A DNA stretch of 64,000 nucleotides from an uncultured Candidatus Melainabacteria bacterium. GTDB lineage: Bacteria; Cyanobacteriota; Vampirovibrionia; Gastranaerophilales; Gastranaerophilaceae. The translations under genes were made by a program, and so were the position numbers. The stretch spans positions 62,001 through 126,000 of the forward strand of contig CAKUUG010000001.1 in the NCBI GenBank assembly GCA_934692665.1, read 5' to 3'. Every line of letters starts with the position of its first letter. Within the stretch, counting starts at the first letter, position 1. This document shows positions 25,476 to 33,322 of this stretch, one piece after another. Below the pieces are notes generated by a model. That model was not told the origin of the DNA, searched no databases, and saw nothing but the letters and a program-made list of their open reading frames with translations.

Positions 25476-26582
25476 TTATATTATAAATTTTCCGTTTTCG
25501 TAGATTAATTCATCATCGGCATAAATTTTTCCACCGTTTTTCATATTTTTAATCATATCCCAGTGAAGTCCTGACTGGTTTTTTCCACCGGCTTCCGGAT
25601 AACTTGCACCGATTGCAATATGAATAGAGCCACCAATTTTTTCATCAAAAAGAATGTTGCCCGTTACATCTTGAATGCGGTCATTTGTGCCAATTGCAAC
25701 TTCTCCGACAAATCGAGAACCTGAATCCATATTTAGCATACTTTGTAAAAATTCGCATCCGACTTGAGCTGTTGCTTCAACTACTTTTCCGTCTTTTAAT
25801 GTCAAATAAACTTCACGAGCGGTTGAGCCATTATAATTTTGCGGAAAATCGAAATAAACAACACCGTTTGCTGAATCTTCAACAGGAGAAGTAAAAATTT
25901 CTCCATCAGGGAAGTTCATATTGCCGGAGCAAGGAACCCAAGTTCTGCCATTGGTTGAAAAAGTGATGTCTGTTTTTTCGCCTACTATTCTTAGTTTTGT
26001 TGTTTTGTTTAAAATTTCGGCGATTCTTTTTTGCTCAGTATCGATTTGTTTCCATTTTTCGACAGGATTTTCAACATCAAGATAACAAGACTTAATTAAA
26101 AATTCGCAATATTCTTCTAGGCTCATTGAAGCTTCTTGAGCTAGTGCATTGGTTGGATAATCTGCAATAACCCACCTCATGTCGCCTTTAGCACTTCTTT
26201 CGAGGCGTTTTGAAAGTATCGGATGTGTTGCTTTCGAGCGTTTAGCGAGTTTGTTGCTATCAGCGTTTGCCATATTTTTTATGTTTGAAGGTGCTCCGAT
26301 AAATATCATAACATCCGCTTTTTCGACTTCTATCTTGCTCATTTCATCGATAAAATCAAGCTGAGAATCGTTAGCGTATTTGATGAATGTTTCTGCAATT
26401 TCATCCATAGAGGTTCGAACAATGGGATTTGCACCATTGATTAGGCAAAGTTTGTATATTTCTTTGACTAATGGTTGAGCTTCGTAACCTCTTGCGTAAA
26501 TTATTACAAAATCACCTTTTTTGACTGATGTTGAATAATTTACTAAAACATCAGCATACTTGTTTATGATTGGATTGTACAT
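25476..26582 (-). CDS. Aminopeptidase, M29 family
   Basis: Metal-dependent exopeptidase of the AmpS/AmpT/PepS type, cytoplasmic. 368 residues, slightly short for the family (about 400). Family features: 'YADVLVNYSTSVKKGDFVII' near the start; the metal-ligand region with 'NGRTWVPCSGNMNFPDGEIF' (Glu of PDGE); 'GEVAIGTNDRIQDVTGNILF'; 'IHIAIGASYPEAGGKNQSGLHWDMI', split here, with the HxA and HWD ligands. It overlaps lpxA by one base and so belongs to the lipid A operon, although its role there is not obvious; it may be carried along. Confidence 0.92.
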   Translation of the reverse strand: MYNPIINKYADVLVNYSTSVKKGDFVIIYARGYEAQPLVKEIYKLCLINGANPIVRTSMDEIAETFIKYANDSQLDFIDEMSKIEVEKADVMIFIGAPSNIKNMANADSNKLAKRSKATHPILSKRLERSAKGDMRWVIADYPTNALAQEASMSLEEYCEFLIKSCYLDVENPVEKWKQIDTEQKRIAEILNKTTKLRIVGEKTDITFSTNGRTWVPCSGNMNFPDGEIFTSPVEDSANGVVYFDFPQNYNGSTAREVYLTLKDGKVVEATAQVGCEFLQSMLNMDSGSRFVGEVAIGTNDRIQDVTGNILFDEKIGGSIHIAIGASYPEAGGKNQSGLHWDMIKNMKNGGKIYADDELIYENGKFII

Positions 26583-27397
26583 TATTCATCTGCCTCGTCT
26601 GAAACAGCTCCGTGGTAAGCTGCTTTATCTCTTAATGTGCAACCACGTTTTGATGTTCTTACAAAATCAACAAGATTGTCTACATATTTGTTGCCTTTGA
26701 ATTCTTTTTCGATTAATTCAAGAGCTTGTGTTGTGTTGTATTGTTCGTTTCTCAAGATTCTGATTGCTTTGTGAATAGCATCACGAGAGTCTTTGTCAAC
26801 ACCTTTTCTTCTTAAACCGATTGCGTTTAAACCTACAGGTAAGCATGGAATACCTTCAGCTTTGCAATAAGGAATAATATCCAGTCTGGCTGCAGAAGCA
26901 CCGGAAATTATTGCCATATCGCCGATTCTAAGGTTTTGATGGAAAACACTCATTCCACCCAAAAATGCTCCAAAACCAACATGACAATGTCCACCGATTG
27001 TTGCTGCATTGGCCATAATAACGTTGTCGCCAAGAACACAATTGTGTGCAACGTGAGTGTATGCCATTAACATACAGTTATTGCCGATGATTGTGTTGTT
27101 TCCTTCACCTGAAGCTCTATTTACTGTGGCAAATTCTCTTATCCAACAATTTTCGCCAATGACGACGCCGGTTTTTTCTTGTTTATAGCCCAAATCTTGA
27201 GGCTCACCACCGATAGATGCGAAAGGAGAAATTTTTGTATTTTTCCCAATTTTTGCAAACTGAATGTTTGCACTTTCTCCAATTTTGCAACCTGATTCTA
27301 TAATTGTATCTTTTCCAATTACTGCATAAGCACCAATTTCTACATCAGGTGCAATTTGTGCTGTTTCGTCTATAATTGCTGTTTTGTGAATTGCCAT
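26582..27397 (-). CDS. lpxA: UDP-N-acetylglucosamine acyltransferase LpxA
   Basis: First step of lipid A synthesis: transfers a hydroxyacyl chain from ACP to the 3-OH of UDP-GlcNAc. 271 residues, normal. The left-handed beta-helix is built of hexapeptide repeats ('IAPDVEIGAYAVIGKDTIIE'). The catalytic His lies in 'AYTHVAHNCVLGDNVIMAN', and 'IGGEPQDLGYKQEKTG' is the LpxA substrate signature. The C-terminal helices have 'LNAIGLRRKGVDKDSRDAIH'. It is 16 bases after fabZ. lpxB is not in this cluster. Confidence 0.97.
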   Translation of the reverse strand: MAIHKTAIIDETAQIAPDVEIGAYAVIGKDTIIESGCKIGESANIQFAKIGKNTKISPFASIGGEPQDLGYKQEKTGVVIGENCWIREFATVNRASGEGNNTIIGNNCMLMAYTHVAHNCVLGDNVIMANAATIGGHCHVGFGAFLGGMSVFHQNLRIGDMAIISGASAARLDIIPYCKAEGIPCLPVGLNAIGLRRKGVDKDSRDAIHKAIRILRNEQYNTTQALELIEKEFKGNKYVDNLVDFVRTSKRGCTLRDKAAYHGAVSDEADE

Positions 27398-27413
27398 TTT
27401 TTCCTCTATTCTT

Positions 27414-27869
27414 TTATTTTAATGCTACGGTTAATATTGCTTCTGTGCATAGTTTTCCATCAACAAATGAACGTCCCAGACATTTTGCAATCGGACCTTT
27501 AACTTTTAGGCATTCTGTTTCCATTTCCAATTTATCTCCAGGGCGAACAATGTTTTTGAATTTTGCTGATTCAACACCTGCAAAAAGTGTTAATTTACCT
27601 TTGTATTGGTCCATTGTCATTAAAATAGGAGCAGATGTTTGTGCTAAAGCCTCAATTTGCAAAACCCCGGGCATTATCGGATTGTTTGGAAAATGTCCTT
27701 GGAAAAAAGGTTCATTGAAAGTTACGTTTTTGTAACCTTTTGAATATTTTCCAGGAACACATTCGGTGATTCTATCTACCAACAAAAATGGGTATCTGTG
27801 GGGCAACATCTCTAAAATTTCTCTGTAATCAAGCGAAATTGGAGTAACAACTGTCTCGTTTGTATCCAT
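27414..27869 (-). CDS. fabZ: 3-hydroxyacyl-ACP dehydratase FabZ
   Basis: Dehydrates beta-hydroxyacyl-ACP in fatty acid elongation and competes with LpxA for hydroxyacyl-ACP. 151 residues, hotdog fold. 'MLPHRYPFLLVDRI' is the start of the fold, and the catalytic His and Glu are in 'FQGHFPNNPIMPGVLQIEAL'. It sits between lpxC and lpxA with gaps of 1 and 16 bases. This order is common where lipid A and fatty-acid flux are co-controlled. Confidence 0.97.
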   Translation of the reverse strand: MDTNETVVTPISLDYREILEMLPHRYPFLLVDRITECVPGKYSKGYKNVTFNEPFFQGHFPNNPIMPGVLQIEALAQTSAPILMTMDQYKGKLTLFAGVESAKFKNIVRPGDKLEMETECLKVKGPIAKCLGRSFVDGKLCTEAILTVALK

Positions 27870-27870
27870 T

Positions 27871-28704
27871 TTATTCTCCTTTATTTAGTATTTGTTTTAA
27901 TTTCTTTGCTAATTCCACATGATAGCCATGTCCTGCTTCTTTTACTATTATATTAGCATTCAGTTTTAAAGGATTGTGTCCTGTTAAGTATAAATCACCA
28001 ATAATATCAAGAATTTTGTGTTTAGCCGGTTCATATAGACTTCTTAATTCGGTTGTGTATGTGCCATCATCTTTCAAGCCAACTGTGTTTTCTATGGTTA
28101 CACCTTTTGAATATCCTGCTGCTTGAAATTTTTCAAGATCGGACAAATATCCGAACGTTCTTGCTTCTACGATTTCTTTTAGATTTTCATCGAGTTTTAA
28201 ATTTACCCAGCGGTTATTTAAATCTTTATGTCTAAAATTAACCATATAAGTGATGTTTGTTGTATTCGCCGATGGCATTAAGACGATAGACGAATTGTTT
28301 TTTTCAAAAGTAACGGTTGTATCTAGCGGTTGCGTTTTTTCAGCTTCACCCGAAAAACCGATTTTGTTGAATTCTTCAACCCATTTTTTTGCACTGCCAT
28401 CAAAAATAGGCATTTCAAAGCCAACAGAATTGAAATATACGTCTAATGCATCAATTTCGCAAATTGCACAAGCTGCCATAAAATGTTCAATGAGTGCAAT
28501 CTTGTTTTTTGCACCGTTCTGTACATCAGCAACAATAACGCAATGTTCTGTAGATACTACATTATCTACACTCGCATCAATTTGTGCGTTGTTGATAAAA
28601 AAACGTATACCTTTTTTGTCCGATGGTTTTATTTCCAGTTCAACAGGTGCTGCAAACATCAAACCTGCACCTTGTAGTTTTAAGTTAGATTTTAGCGTCT
28701 TCAT
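27871..28704 (-). CDS. lpxC: UDP-3-O-acyl-N-acetylglucosamine deacetylase LpxC
   Basis: Zinc deacetylase, committed step of lipid A synthesis. 277 residues, somewhat shorter than the ~300 of proteobacteria. Zinc and catalytic residues: 'IEHFMAACAICEIDAL' (Glu-His), and 'PAKHKILDIIGDLYLTGHNPL' with the His-x3-Asp zinc pair and the downstream His. 'FEMPIFDGSAKKWVE' is the family segment normally read as PxxDGSA. The start lies 20 bases inside the end of lpxD, so the two are coupled. Stand-alone, not fused to FabZ. Confidence 0.95.
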   Translation of the reverse strand: MKTLKSNLKLQGAGLMFAAPVELEIKPSDKKGIRFFINNAQIDASVDNVVSTEHCVIVADVQNGAKNKIALIEHFMAACAICEIDALDVYFNSVGFEMPIFDGSAKKWVEEFNKIGFSGEAEKTQPLDTTVTFEKNNSSIVLMPSANTTNITYMVNFRHKDLNNRWVNLKLDENLKEIVEARTFGYLSDLEKFQAAGYSKGVTIENTVGLKDDGTYTTELRSLYEPAKHKILDIIGDLYLTGHNPLKLNANIIVKEAGHGYHVELAKKLKQILNKGE

Positions 28705-29806
28705 TTAAAAATTTCTCATAATCCTCTAATAAATGTTGATATTTTTTGTATTTTTTAACCATAATTTCAGCTTCATCAAGATATTTTAATCTCTTAATGA
28801 AATCTTTTCTAAGCACCCCTGGAGCACCCATAATAACGGATTTTTTCGGGAATGATTTTGTAATACCTGCTTTTGCTAAAATTATTGAATCTTCTCCGAT
28901 TTCAACATGGTCTTTTAAGCCTGCTTGTCCTGCAATAACAACTCTATCTCCAATAACACAAGAACCTGCAATACCTACTTGTGAAACAATTGTACAAGCT
29001 TTACCGATTTTGCAATTGTGACCTATCATAACCAAATTGTCGATTTTTGTTTGAGCACCGATTGTTGTGTTTTCTATCGTGCCTCTATCTATTGTTGTAT
29101 TTGCACCGATTTCCACATCATCTTCTACAACGACAGAACCTAATGATGGAATTTTGAATACTTTTACATCTTTGTTAGTTTCTTTGATTGCACCTTCTTT
29201 TTGAGCTTGTTCGATATTGTTTGGTGCTTCTGTTACAAAAGAAAAACCATCTGCACCAAGGCTTGCACCATGATGAATAATGCAACGAGAACCTACCTGT
29301 ACCCTATCTCCTATAGATACATTAGGATGGAACAAACAATCTGAACCGATTTTTGCATCTTTTCCTACATATACATTTGGCATAAGTGCTGTATTGTCAC
29401 CGATTTGTGCATTTTTGCCAACAAAAACATTAGCACCGATTGAAACATTTTTGCCTAATTTTGCTGTTGGGTCAACTACTGCTGTAGGGTGGATTTCACG
29501 AGGAGTATCCGGAGCTTCGTAGAAAATGTTTAACAATTTCATAAAAGCTAGTCTTGGGCGTTCAACTTCTATTGTAGAAATATTTGGTATATTAACACCC
29601 ATTGGAACTAAAGCACATGGAGCTTTTGTTGTTGCAAGGTTTTCTATTTCGCTTTCGTTCATTGCAAGTGCAAGTGTGTTTTCGTCAGCCAAAATAGGTG
29701 GAGCTACTTTTGTAATAATAGCTTCGTTGCCGCCATTTAAAACTTTTGTTAAAATACCATCTGTCAGTTGAGCTAATTCTTCTAGTTTGAATCTTTTTTC
29801 ACCCAT
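28685..29806 (-). CDS. lpxD: UDP-3-O-acylglucosamine N-acyltransferase LpxD
   Basis: Third lipid A step: N-acylates UDP-3-O-acyl-glucosamine from hydroxyacyl-ACP. 373 residues. The N-terminal uridine-binding domain (1-105) is followed by a long hexapeptide beta-helix (about 106-330, 'HPTAVVDPTAKLGKNVSIGA'), the catalytic His in 'IDNLVMIGHNCKIGKACTI', and a C-terminal helix. It is slightly longer than usual because of an insert after 'LGADGFSFVTE' (EAPNNIEQAQKEGAIKETN). First gene of the operon; GGGAGTG lies six bases before the ATG. Confidence 0.96.
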   Translation of the reverse strand: MGEKRFKLEELAQLTDGILTKVLNGGNEAIITKVAPPILADENTLALAMNESEIENLATTKAPCALVPMGVNIPNISTIEVERPRLAFMKLLNIFYEAPDTPREIHPTAVVDPTAKLGKNVSIGANVFVGKNAQIGDNTALMPNVYVGKDAKIGSDCLFHPNVSIGDRVQVGSRCIIHHGASLGADGFSFVTEAPNNIEQAQKEGAIKETNKDVKVFKIPSLGSVVVEDDVEIGANTTIDRGTIENTTIGAQTKIDNLVMIGHNCKIGKACTIVSQVGIAGSCVIGDRVVIAGQAGLKDHVEIGEDSIILAKAGITKSFPKKSVIMGAPGVLRKDFIKRLKYLDEAEIMVKKYKKYQHLLEDYEKFLNEDAKI

Positions 29807-29896
29807 ATTACACTCCCTCGTTAACTAGTCTTATTGTTTTTATTCTACAACAAAACCCCTGAAAAAAGCTAGTATTTTAATAAAAAATTTATATCT

Positions 29897-30532
29897 TTAT
29901 TCTACAATCCTATCTATCATTCCATATTTTTGTGCAATTTTGATTGAATCTTCATCTAGGGAAATAGGCACGCTATCAGCTCCTAAATTTCTCATTACAC
30001 AGTATCTGTGACGTCCATCATAAAAACAAGCTTTTAAATCCCCGTCTTCTTCACGCAAAATAACGCTGGATGCAGTAATCGGGCGTCCTGTATTTATATG
30101 GTCTTCTATATGATTGAAGCCTTGTTTTTCATCTCTATCTATATAATAATAGTCATCATTTTCAAATGCTTTGTCGAATTTTTCTGTATTAACAAAAACG
30201 AGTCTTCTATCTTCTCTTTTTTGCATGTCATCCAACTCGATTCTGGAAATTATTCCCCTGACGCTTCTTATGTCGTCAAGGCTTCTTTTTCTGAAATTTA
30301 TTCCATTATTGTTTAATATTTTTTCAACTTCACAATCCCATCTATCAGAACATGTTGCATACAAATCAAAACCGTGTCTGCCATTTTCTTTTTTGTACAC
30401 TGTAGATATATCGGTCGTAATAGGGTACAAATCAGACTCTGTATCAAGAATTTTATTGCTGTTGTTATTGTTTTCAAACGAAGAAATTTTGTAACAAGAA
30501 GTGAAATTTATGTTGTTGTTTGAAATTTGCAT
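29897..30532 (-). CDS. ParB/sulfiredoxin-like domain protein, unknown function
   Basis: 211 residues. The C-terminal part (about 145-200) has 'GRPITASSVILREEDGDLKA' and 'CFYDGRHRYCVMRNLGADSV', where DGRHR plus a helix and a short hydrophobic strand is the ParB/Srx-type nucleotide-binding pattern (GxxRxxA...G...IPV). There is no helix-turn-helix after it, so it is not a chromosome-partition ParB. The N-terminus, 'MQISNNNINFTSCYKI', resembles two other proteins in the window (see the finding at 42268-43545). AAAGGA precedes the ATG. Between ylxR and lpxD on the same strand; function unknown. Confidence 0.6.
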   Translation of the reverse strand: MQISNNNINFTSCYKISSFENNNNSNKILDTESDLYPITTDISTVYKKENGRHGFDLYATCSDRWDCEVEKILNNNGINFRKRSLDDIRSVRGIISRIELDDMQKREDRRLVFVNTEKFDKAFENDDYYYIDRDEKQGFNHIEDHINTGRPITASSVILREEDGDLKACFYDGRHRYCVMRNLGADSVPISLDEDSIKIAQKYGMIDRIVE

Positions 30533-30552
30533 ATATAATCCTTTTTTTGAAA

Positions 30553-30831
30553 TTATATATTTTCAAAACTTGTGAAGCTCAAAAATTGCTTCAATTTTTC
30601 TTCTGTTTTTAAAATTTCATTTTGATTTTCGCATTTTAGGTTTCTTATTCTCTTTTTTTTGAGAAAGTTTTTTATACAATCTGAGTTTTTGCACACATAA
30701 ACGCTTCTTCCGATTTCTTTTGACGAGGGGTTGATTTTTATTGTATTGTCAGAAAGTTTTGTTATTTTTATCAAATCTTCCCGATTGAACAGTTTATTGC
30801 ATGCTAAACATTTTCTTTTAATTTCTTTCAT
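30553..30831 (-). CDS. YlxR family RNA-binding protein (RnpM type)
   Basis: 92 residues of the DUF448/YlxR family: 'KRKCLACNKLFNREDLIKIT' then 'NPSSKEIGRSVYVCKNSDCI' and a Lys-rich helix. Members bind RNA, and the Bacillus one associates with RNase P RNA; the usual place is between nusA and infB, where it is absent here. The start overlaps the stop of the response-regulator gene by one base. The C-terminal 25 residues are longer than the family core. Confidence 0.88.
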   Translation of the reverse strand: MKEIKRKCLACNKLFNREDLIKITKLSDNTIKINPSSKEIGRSVYVCKNSDCIKNFLKKKRIRNLKCENQNEILKTEEKLKQFLSFTSFENI

Positions 30832-32114
30832 TAGTCTTCCAAAAATTTTTTAATCCAATTTAAAACATCATCAATTTCATAAGGTTTTGGCAAATATAAA
30901 TCAGCACCTGATTTTAAAATTTCTTTTTTGTTTAAAAATGAAGAAGAAAAAATCAATTTTATATTGTCTTTTTTAATTTTTTTGGCATATTCCAGACTTT
31001 TGCCTTCGTCATTTTTTCCCCAATCCAAAATAACAACATTGGGTCTAAATTCTTCATATATTTTTAAAAAATCAGTATAGTTGCTTGTTGTTTTTACAAC
31101 CAAATTGTTGAGTTCGCAAACATTTTTCAACAAATACCCCAAACTCTCATCAAATTCCAAAATCAAAACTTTGTTTTTGGCTTCGATTTTTGATGTTTCG
31201 CCTTGCAATTTTGCCCTATCTACGATATACGTTGATTTTTCGGATTTTTCACATAGTTTCATTAATTCATTCAGAGAATTTATTATATTTCTGAAATCTT
31301 TTTCATTTCCGTTCTTTTCTATTGCTGTTATATTTAATTTCATCAAAGAATTTTTCTCTTCTTGCGTAGAATCGCTGGATTGAATAATAAAATGGTCATT
31401 AAACTCATCCGGTGAATAAAATTTGTTTAAAATATTGTCAAAAGCAAAAACCAAAAAAGCACAGAGCTTTTCTGTATTAAATGAATTTGTAATCAAAATC
31501 AATTCATTATCAAAAACATGTCCTACAAAATCGTTACCGGAAAGAGTAGATTTTATTATCGCTCCCAGTGTTTGGAGAACTTTTTCAAATGCAATTTCAC
31601 CATAGTTTAGTCTATATTGTTCTATGTTTTTTATTCTTATCAAAATATAAGAGAGATTCTCGTCTGTTTTTAGGCTTCTTTCCAGCTGTTTTATGGTAAC
31701 ATCTTTGTTTAATAAGTGAGTTATAGAATTTAGCGAGCTTTCTATATATCTTCTTAAATGTGCTTTAAAACGCATTTGAAATTCTTGTTTTGAAATTTCT
31801 TCTCCCAAAAAATCATCTGCACCGGAATCTAATGCCTTCAATTTGTCTTCCAGTTCAGAAGATTTTGAAACAGCAATAATAATAGGATGATAATTATATG
31901 TCAAAATTCTGATTTTTCGAATAAAGTCGCTTAGTTTTTCTTTTATTGTGTCGGAAATTATAATAAATTCTATTTTTTCATTTTGAATTATAGACAAAGA
32001 TTCGGACAAATCATTTGTATAAACAACATCTTGATTTAGGCTTTCGATTAGTTTTTTGTATTTAATTGAAAGTTCTTTTCTTTTGCTTATTATTAGTATT
32101 TTTGTTTTATACAA
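30831..32114 (-). CDS. Response regulator: REC, degenerate GGDEF, REC
   Basis: 427 residues. REC1 (1-120) has 'EFIIISDTIKEKLSDFIRKI' and 'ALDSGADDFLGEEI', with the Lys after the last strand replaced, so phosphorylation is doubtful. Residues about 130-290 have the shape of a diguanylate cyclase ('LSYILIRIKNIEQYRLNYGE'), but the GGDEF loop reads 'GHVFDNELILIT', so cyclic-di-GMP synthesis is unlikely. REC2 (about 315-427) keeps the phospho-acceptor Asp in 'NVVILDWGKNDEG' and the conserved Lys-Pro in 'ADLYLPKPYEIDDV'. No DNA-binding domain. It starts with TTG (AAGGAAAA upstream), 18 bases after the sensor kinase, its probable partner. Confidence 0.8.
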   Translation of the reverse strand: MYKTKILIISKRKELSIKYKKLIESLNQDVVYTNDLSESLSIIQNEKIEFIIISDTIKEKLSDFIRKIRILTYNYHPIIIAVSKSSELEDKLKALDSGADDFLGEEISKQEFQMRFKAHLRRYIESSLNSITHLLNKDVTIKQLERSLKTDENLSYILIRIKNIEQYRLNYGEIAFEKVLQTLGAIIKSTLSGNDFVGHVFDNELILITNSFNTEKLCAFLVFAFDNILNKFYSPDEFNDHFIIQSSDSTQEEKNSLMKLNITAIEKNGNEKDFRNIINSLNELMKLCEKSEKSTYIVDRAKLQGETSKIEAKNKVLILEFDESLGYLLKNVCELNNLVVKTTSNYTDFLKIYEEFRPNVVILDWGKNDEGKSLEYAKKIKKDNIKLIFSSSFLNKKEILKSGADLYLPKPYEIDDVLNWIKKFLED

Positions 32115-32132
32115 GATTTTTTCCTTATTTAT

Positions 32133-32846
32133 TTAAGAGATTATTTTTTTTGTTATTTTTTCTATTTCAAAAGTTGGAAGATAAAGCGAAAATTCGACGA
32201 AATTTTCTTTTGAATTTACATCAATAAAACCGTTCATCTTTTTTGCCAAATTTTGTGCAATATATAGCCCCAAACCGCTTCCTTGTTTTGTTGCAGTGAG
32301 ATAAGAATCTATACGATAAAATTTTTCAAATATTTTTTCTTTGTCTTTTTCGCTTATTGTTGCACCAAAATTCTTTATTGCAAAAACATTGTAGTCGTTT
32401 TTGTCATAAGTTTTTATTTCTATGCGGTTAGAATTTTGGGAGTATTTTACTGCATTATCTAAAATATTAAGAAGAATTTGCTGAGTTTTGTCGCTATCTG
32501 CCAATGAAAACAATTCATTTTTCGATTGTTGAAAATCAAAGACAAAATCTTTATTAGAAATAGAAACCAGATTTATGCAGTTTTTTAGGATTTGGTTTAC
32601 GTTTATTTTTGTTAAAACAATTTTTTCTGAATTTGAATCAATTTTTGCAACATTAAGAACATTTTCGACAAGATTGATTAAACGTTGTGATTGGTTAAGA
32701 ATTATGCTCACAAATTCTTTCTTTTTGTCGTCATCGAGTTTTTCCCAGTTTGATAACATTGTTTGAGAAAACCCTTTTATGCTTGTCAAAGGCGTTCTTA
32801 TTTCGTGAGACAATGTTGATATAAATTCATCTTTTATGTTTGTCAT
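32133..32846 (-). CDS. Soluble histidine kinase without a sensor domain
   Basis: 237 residues: HisKA with the phosphorylated His in 'STLSHEIRTPLTSIKGFSQT' (about 11-30), then HATPase_c with N box 'ILLNILDNAVKYSQ', G1-like 'FAIKNFGATISEKDKEKIFE' and G2 'KQGSGLGLYIAQ'. There is no transmembrane segment and nothing N-terminal of HisKA, so input must come from a partner protein. The next gene is a double-REC regulator. TATAAT lies six bases before the ATG and there is no Shine-Dalgarno. Confidence 0.9.
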   Translation of the reverse strand: MTNIKDEFISTLSHEIRTPLTSIKGFSQTMLSNWEKLDDDKKKEFVSIILNQSQRLINLVENVLNVAKIDSNSEKIVLTKINVNQILKNCINLVSISNKDFVFDFQQSKNELFSLADSDKTQQILLNILDNAVKYSQNSNRIEIKTYDKNDYNVFAIKNFGATISEKDKEKIFEKFYRIDSYLTATKQGSGLGLYIAQNLAKKMNGFIDVNSKENFVEFSLYLPTFEIEKITKKIIS

Positions 32847-32852
32847 AAATAT

Positions 32853-32858
32853 ATTATA
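32853..32858 (-). promoter_or_regulatory. -10 box of the histidine kinase gene
   Basis: TATAAT on the minus strand, six bases before the ATG. Transcription would begin at or next to the start codon, so the message is probably leaderless. No clear -35. Confidence 0.45.
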
Positions 32859-32879
32859 AATATAAAATAAGAAAATATG

Positions 32880-33200
32880 TTATCTTAATTTTTTAATTGA
32901 ATTAAAAATTTCAAAAAAGACTTCAATTTCTTTACTTGAAGCCAAATTAATTTCTTTTACAAGTTTGTCTTTTGTAGAATTTGTTTTTTGATTTACGAAA
33001 TCAAATTCTTCAAGCGGAATATTCAAGGCATTTATCAATTTGAAAAAACTCTCTAAACTCGGCACAAACAACCCTCTTTCCAATTTTCCATAGTGTTTTT
33101 CATCTATGTCTATTTTATTTGAGAGTTCTTCTTGTGTTAGCTTTGCTTTTTTTCTATATTCTTTTAGCTTTTTTCCAATAAGTTCTTTATCAAATTTCAT
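32880..33200 (-). CDS. XRE-family regulator beside pseudopilin module 1
   Basis: 106 residues. Helix-turn-helix about 6-60: 'KKLKEYRKKAKLTQEELSNK' then 'IDIDEKHYGKLERGLFVPSL'. The C-terminal ~45 residues are helical and end 'FFEIFNSIKKLR'. It is a paralogue of the regulator at 39199-39522: both share the rare 'D(D/E)KH' just before the recognition helix and the same length, and both are divergent from a pseudopilin gene. It probably binds the shared intergenic region. The ATG at 33200 is chosen because AAGGA lies eight bases upstream; the in-frame ATG at 33209 abuts that site. Confidence 0.85.
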   Translation of the reverse strand: MKFDKELIGKKLKEYRKKAKLTQEELSNKIDIDEKHYGKLERGLFVPSLESFFKLINALNIPLEEFDFVNQKTNSTKDKLVKEINLASSKEIEVFFEIFNSIKKLR

Positions 33201-33201
33201 T

Positions 33202-33270
33202 AGGGTCATCCTTGTTCTATTAATAAAAAATAAACTATATATATGACCCTTTTTTAACTATACTAGTATA
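33202..33270. promoter_or_regulatory. Inverted repeats in the regulator/pseudopilin 1 intergenic region
   Basis: AGGGTCAT (33202-33209) and ATGACCCT (33243-33250) are a perfect 8-bp inverted pair separated by 33 bases; TATACTAGTATA (33259-33270) is a 12-bp palindrome. Both lie between the divergent start codons. They are candidate operators for the XRE protein; binding is not shown. Confidence 0.4.
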
Positions 33271-33322
33271 TCTTTTTCATAATAAAAGAGTTACAAACAA
33301 CCCTAAAAAAGAAAGAAAAACT

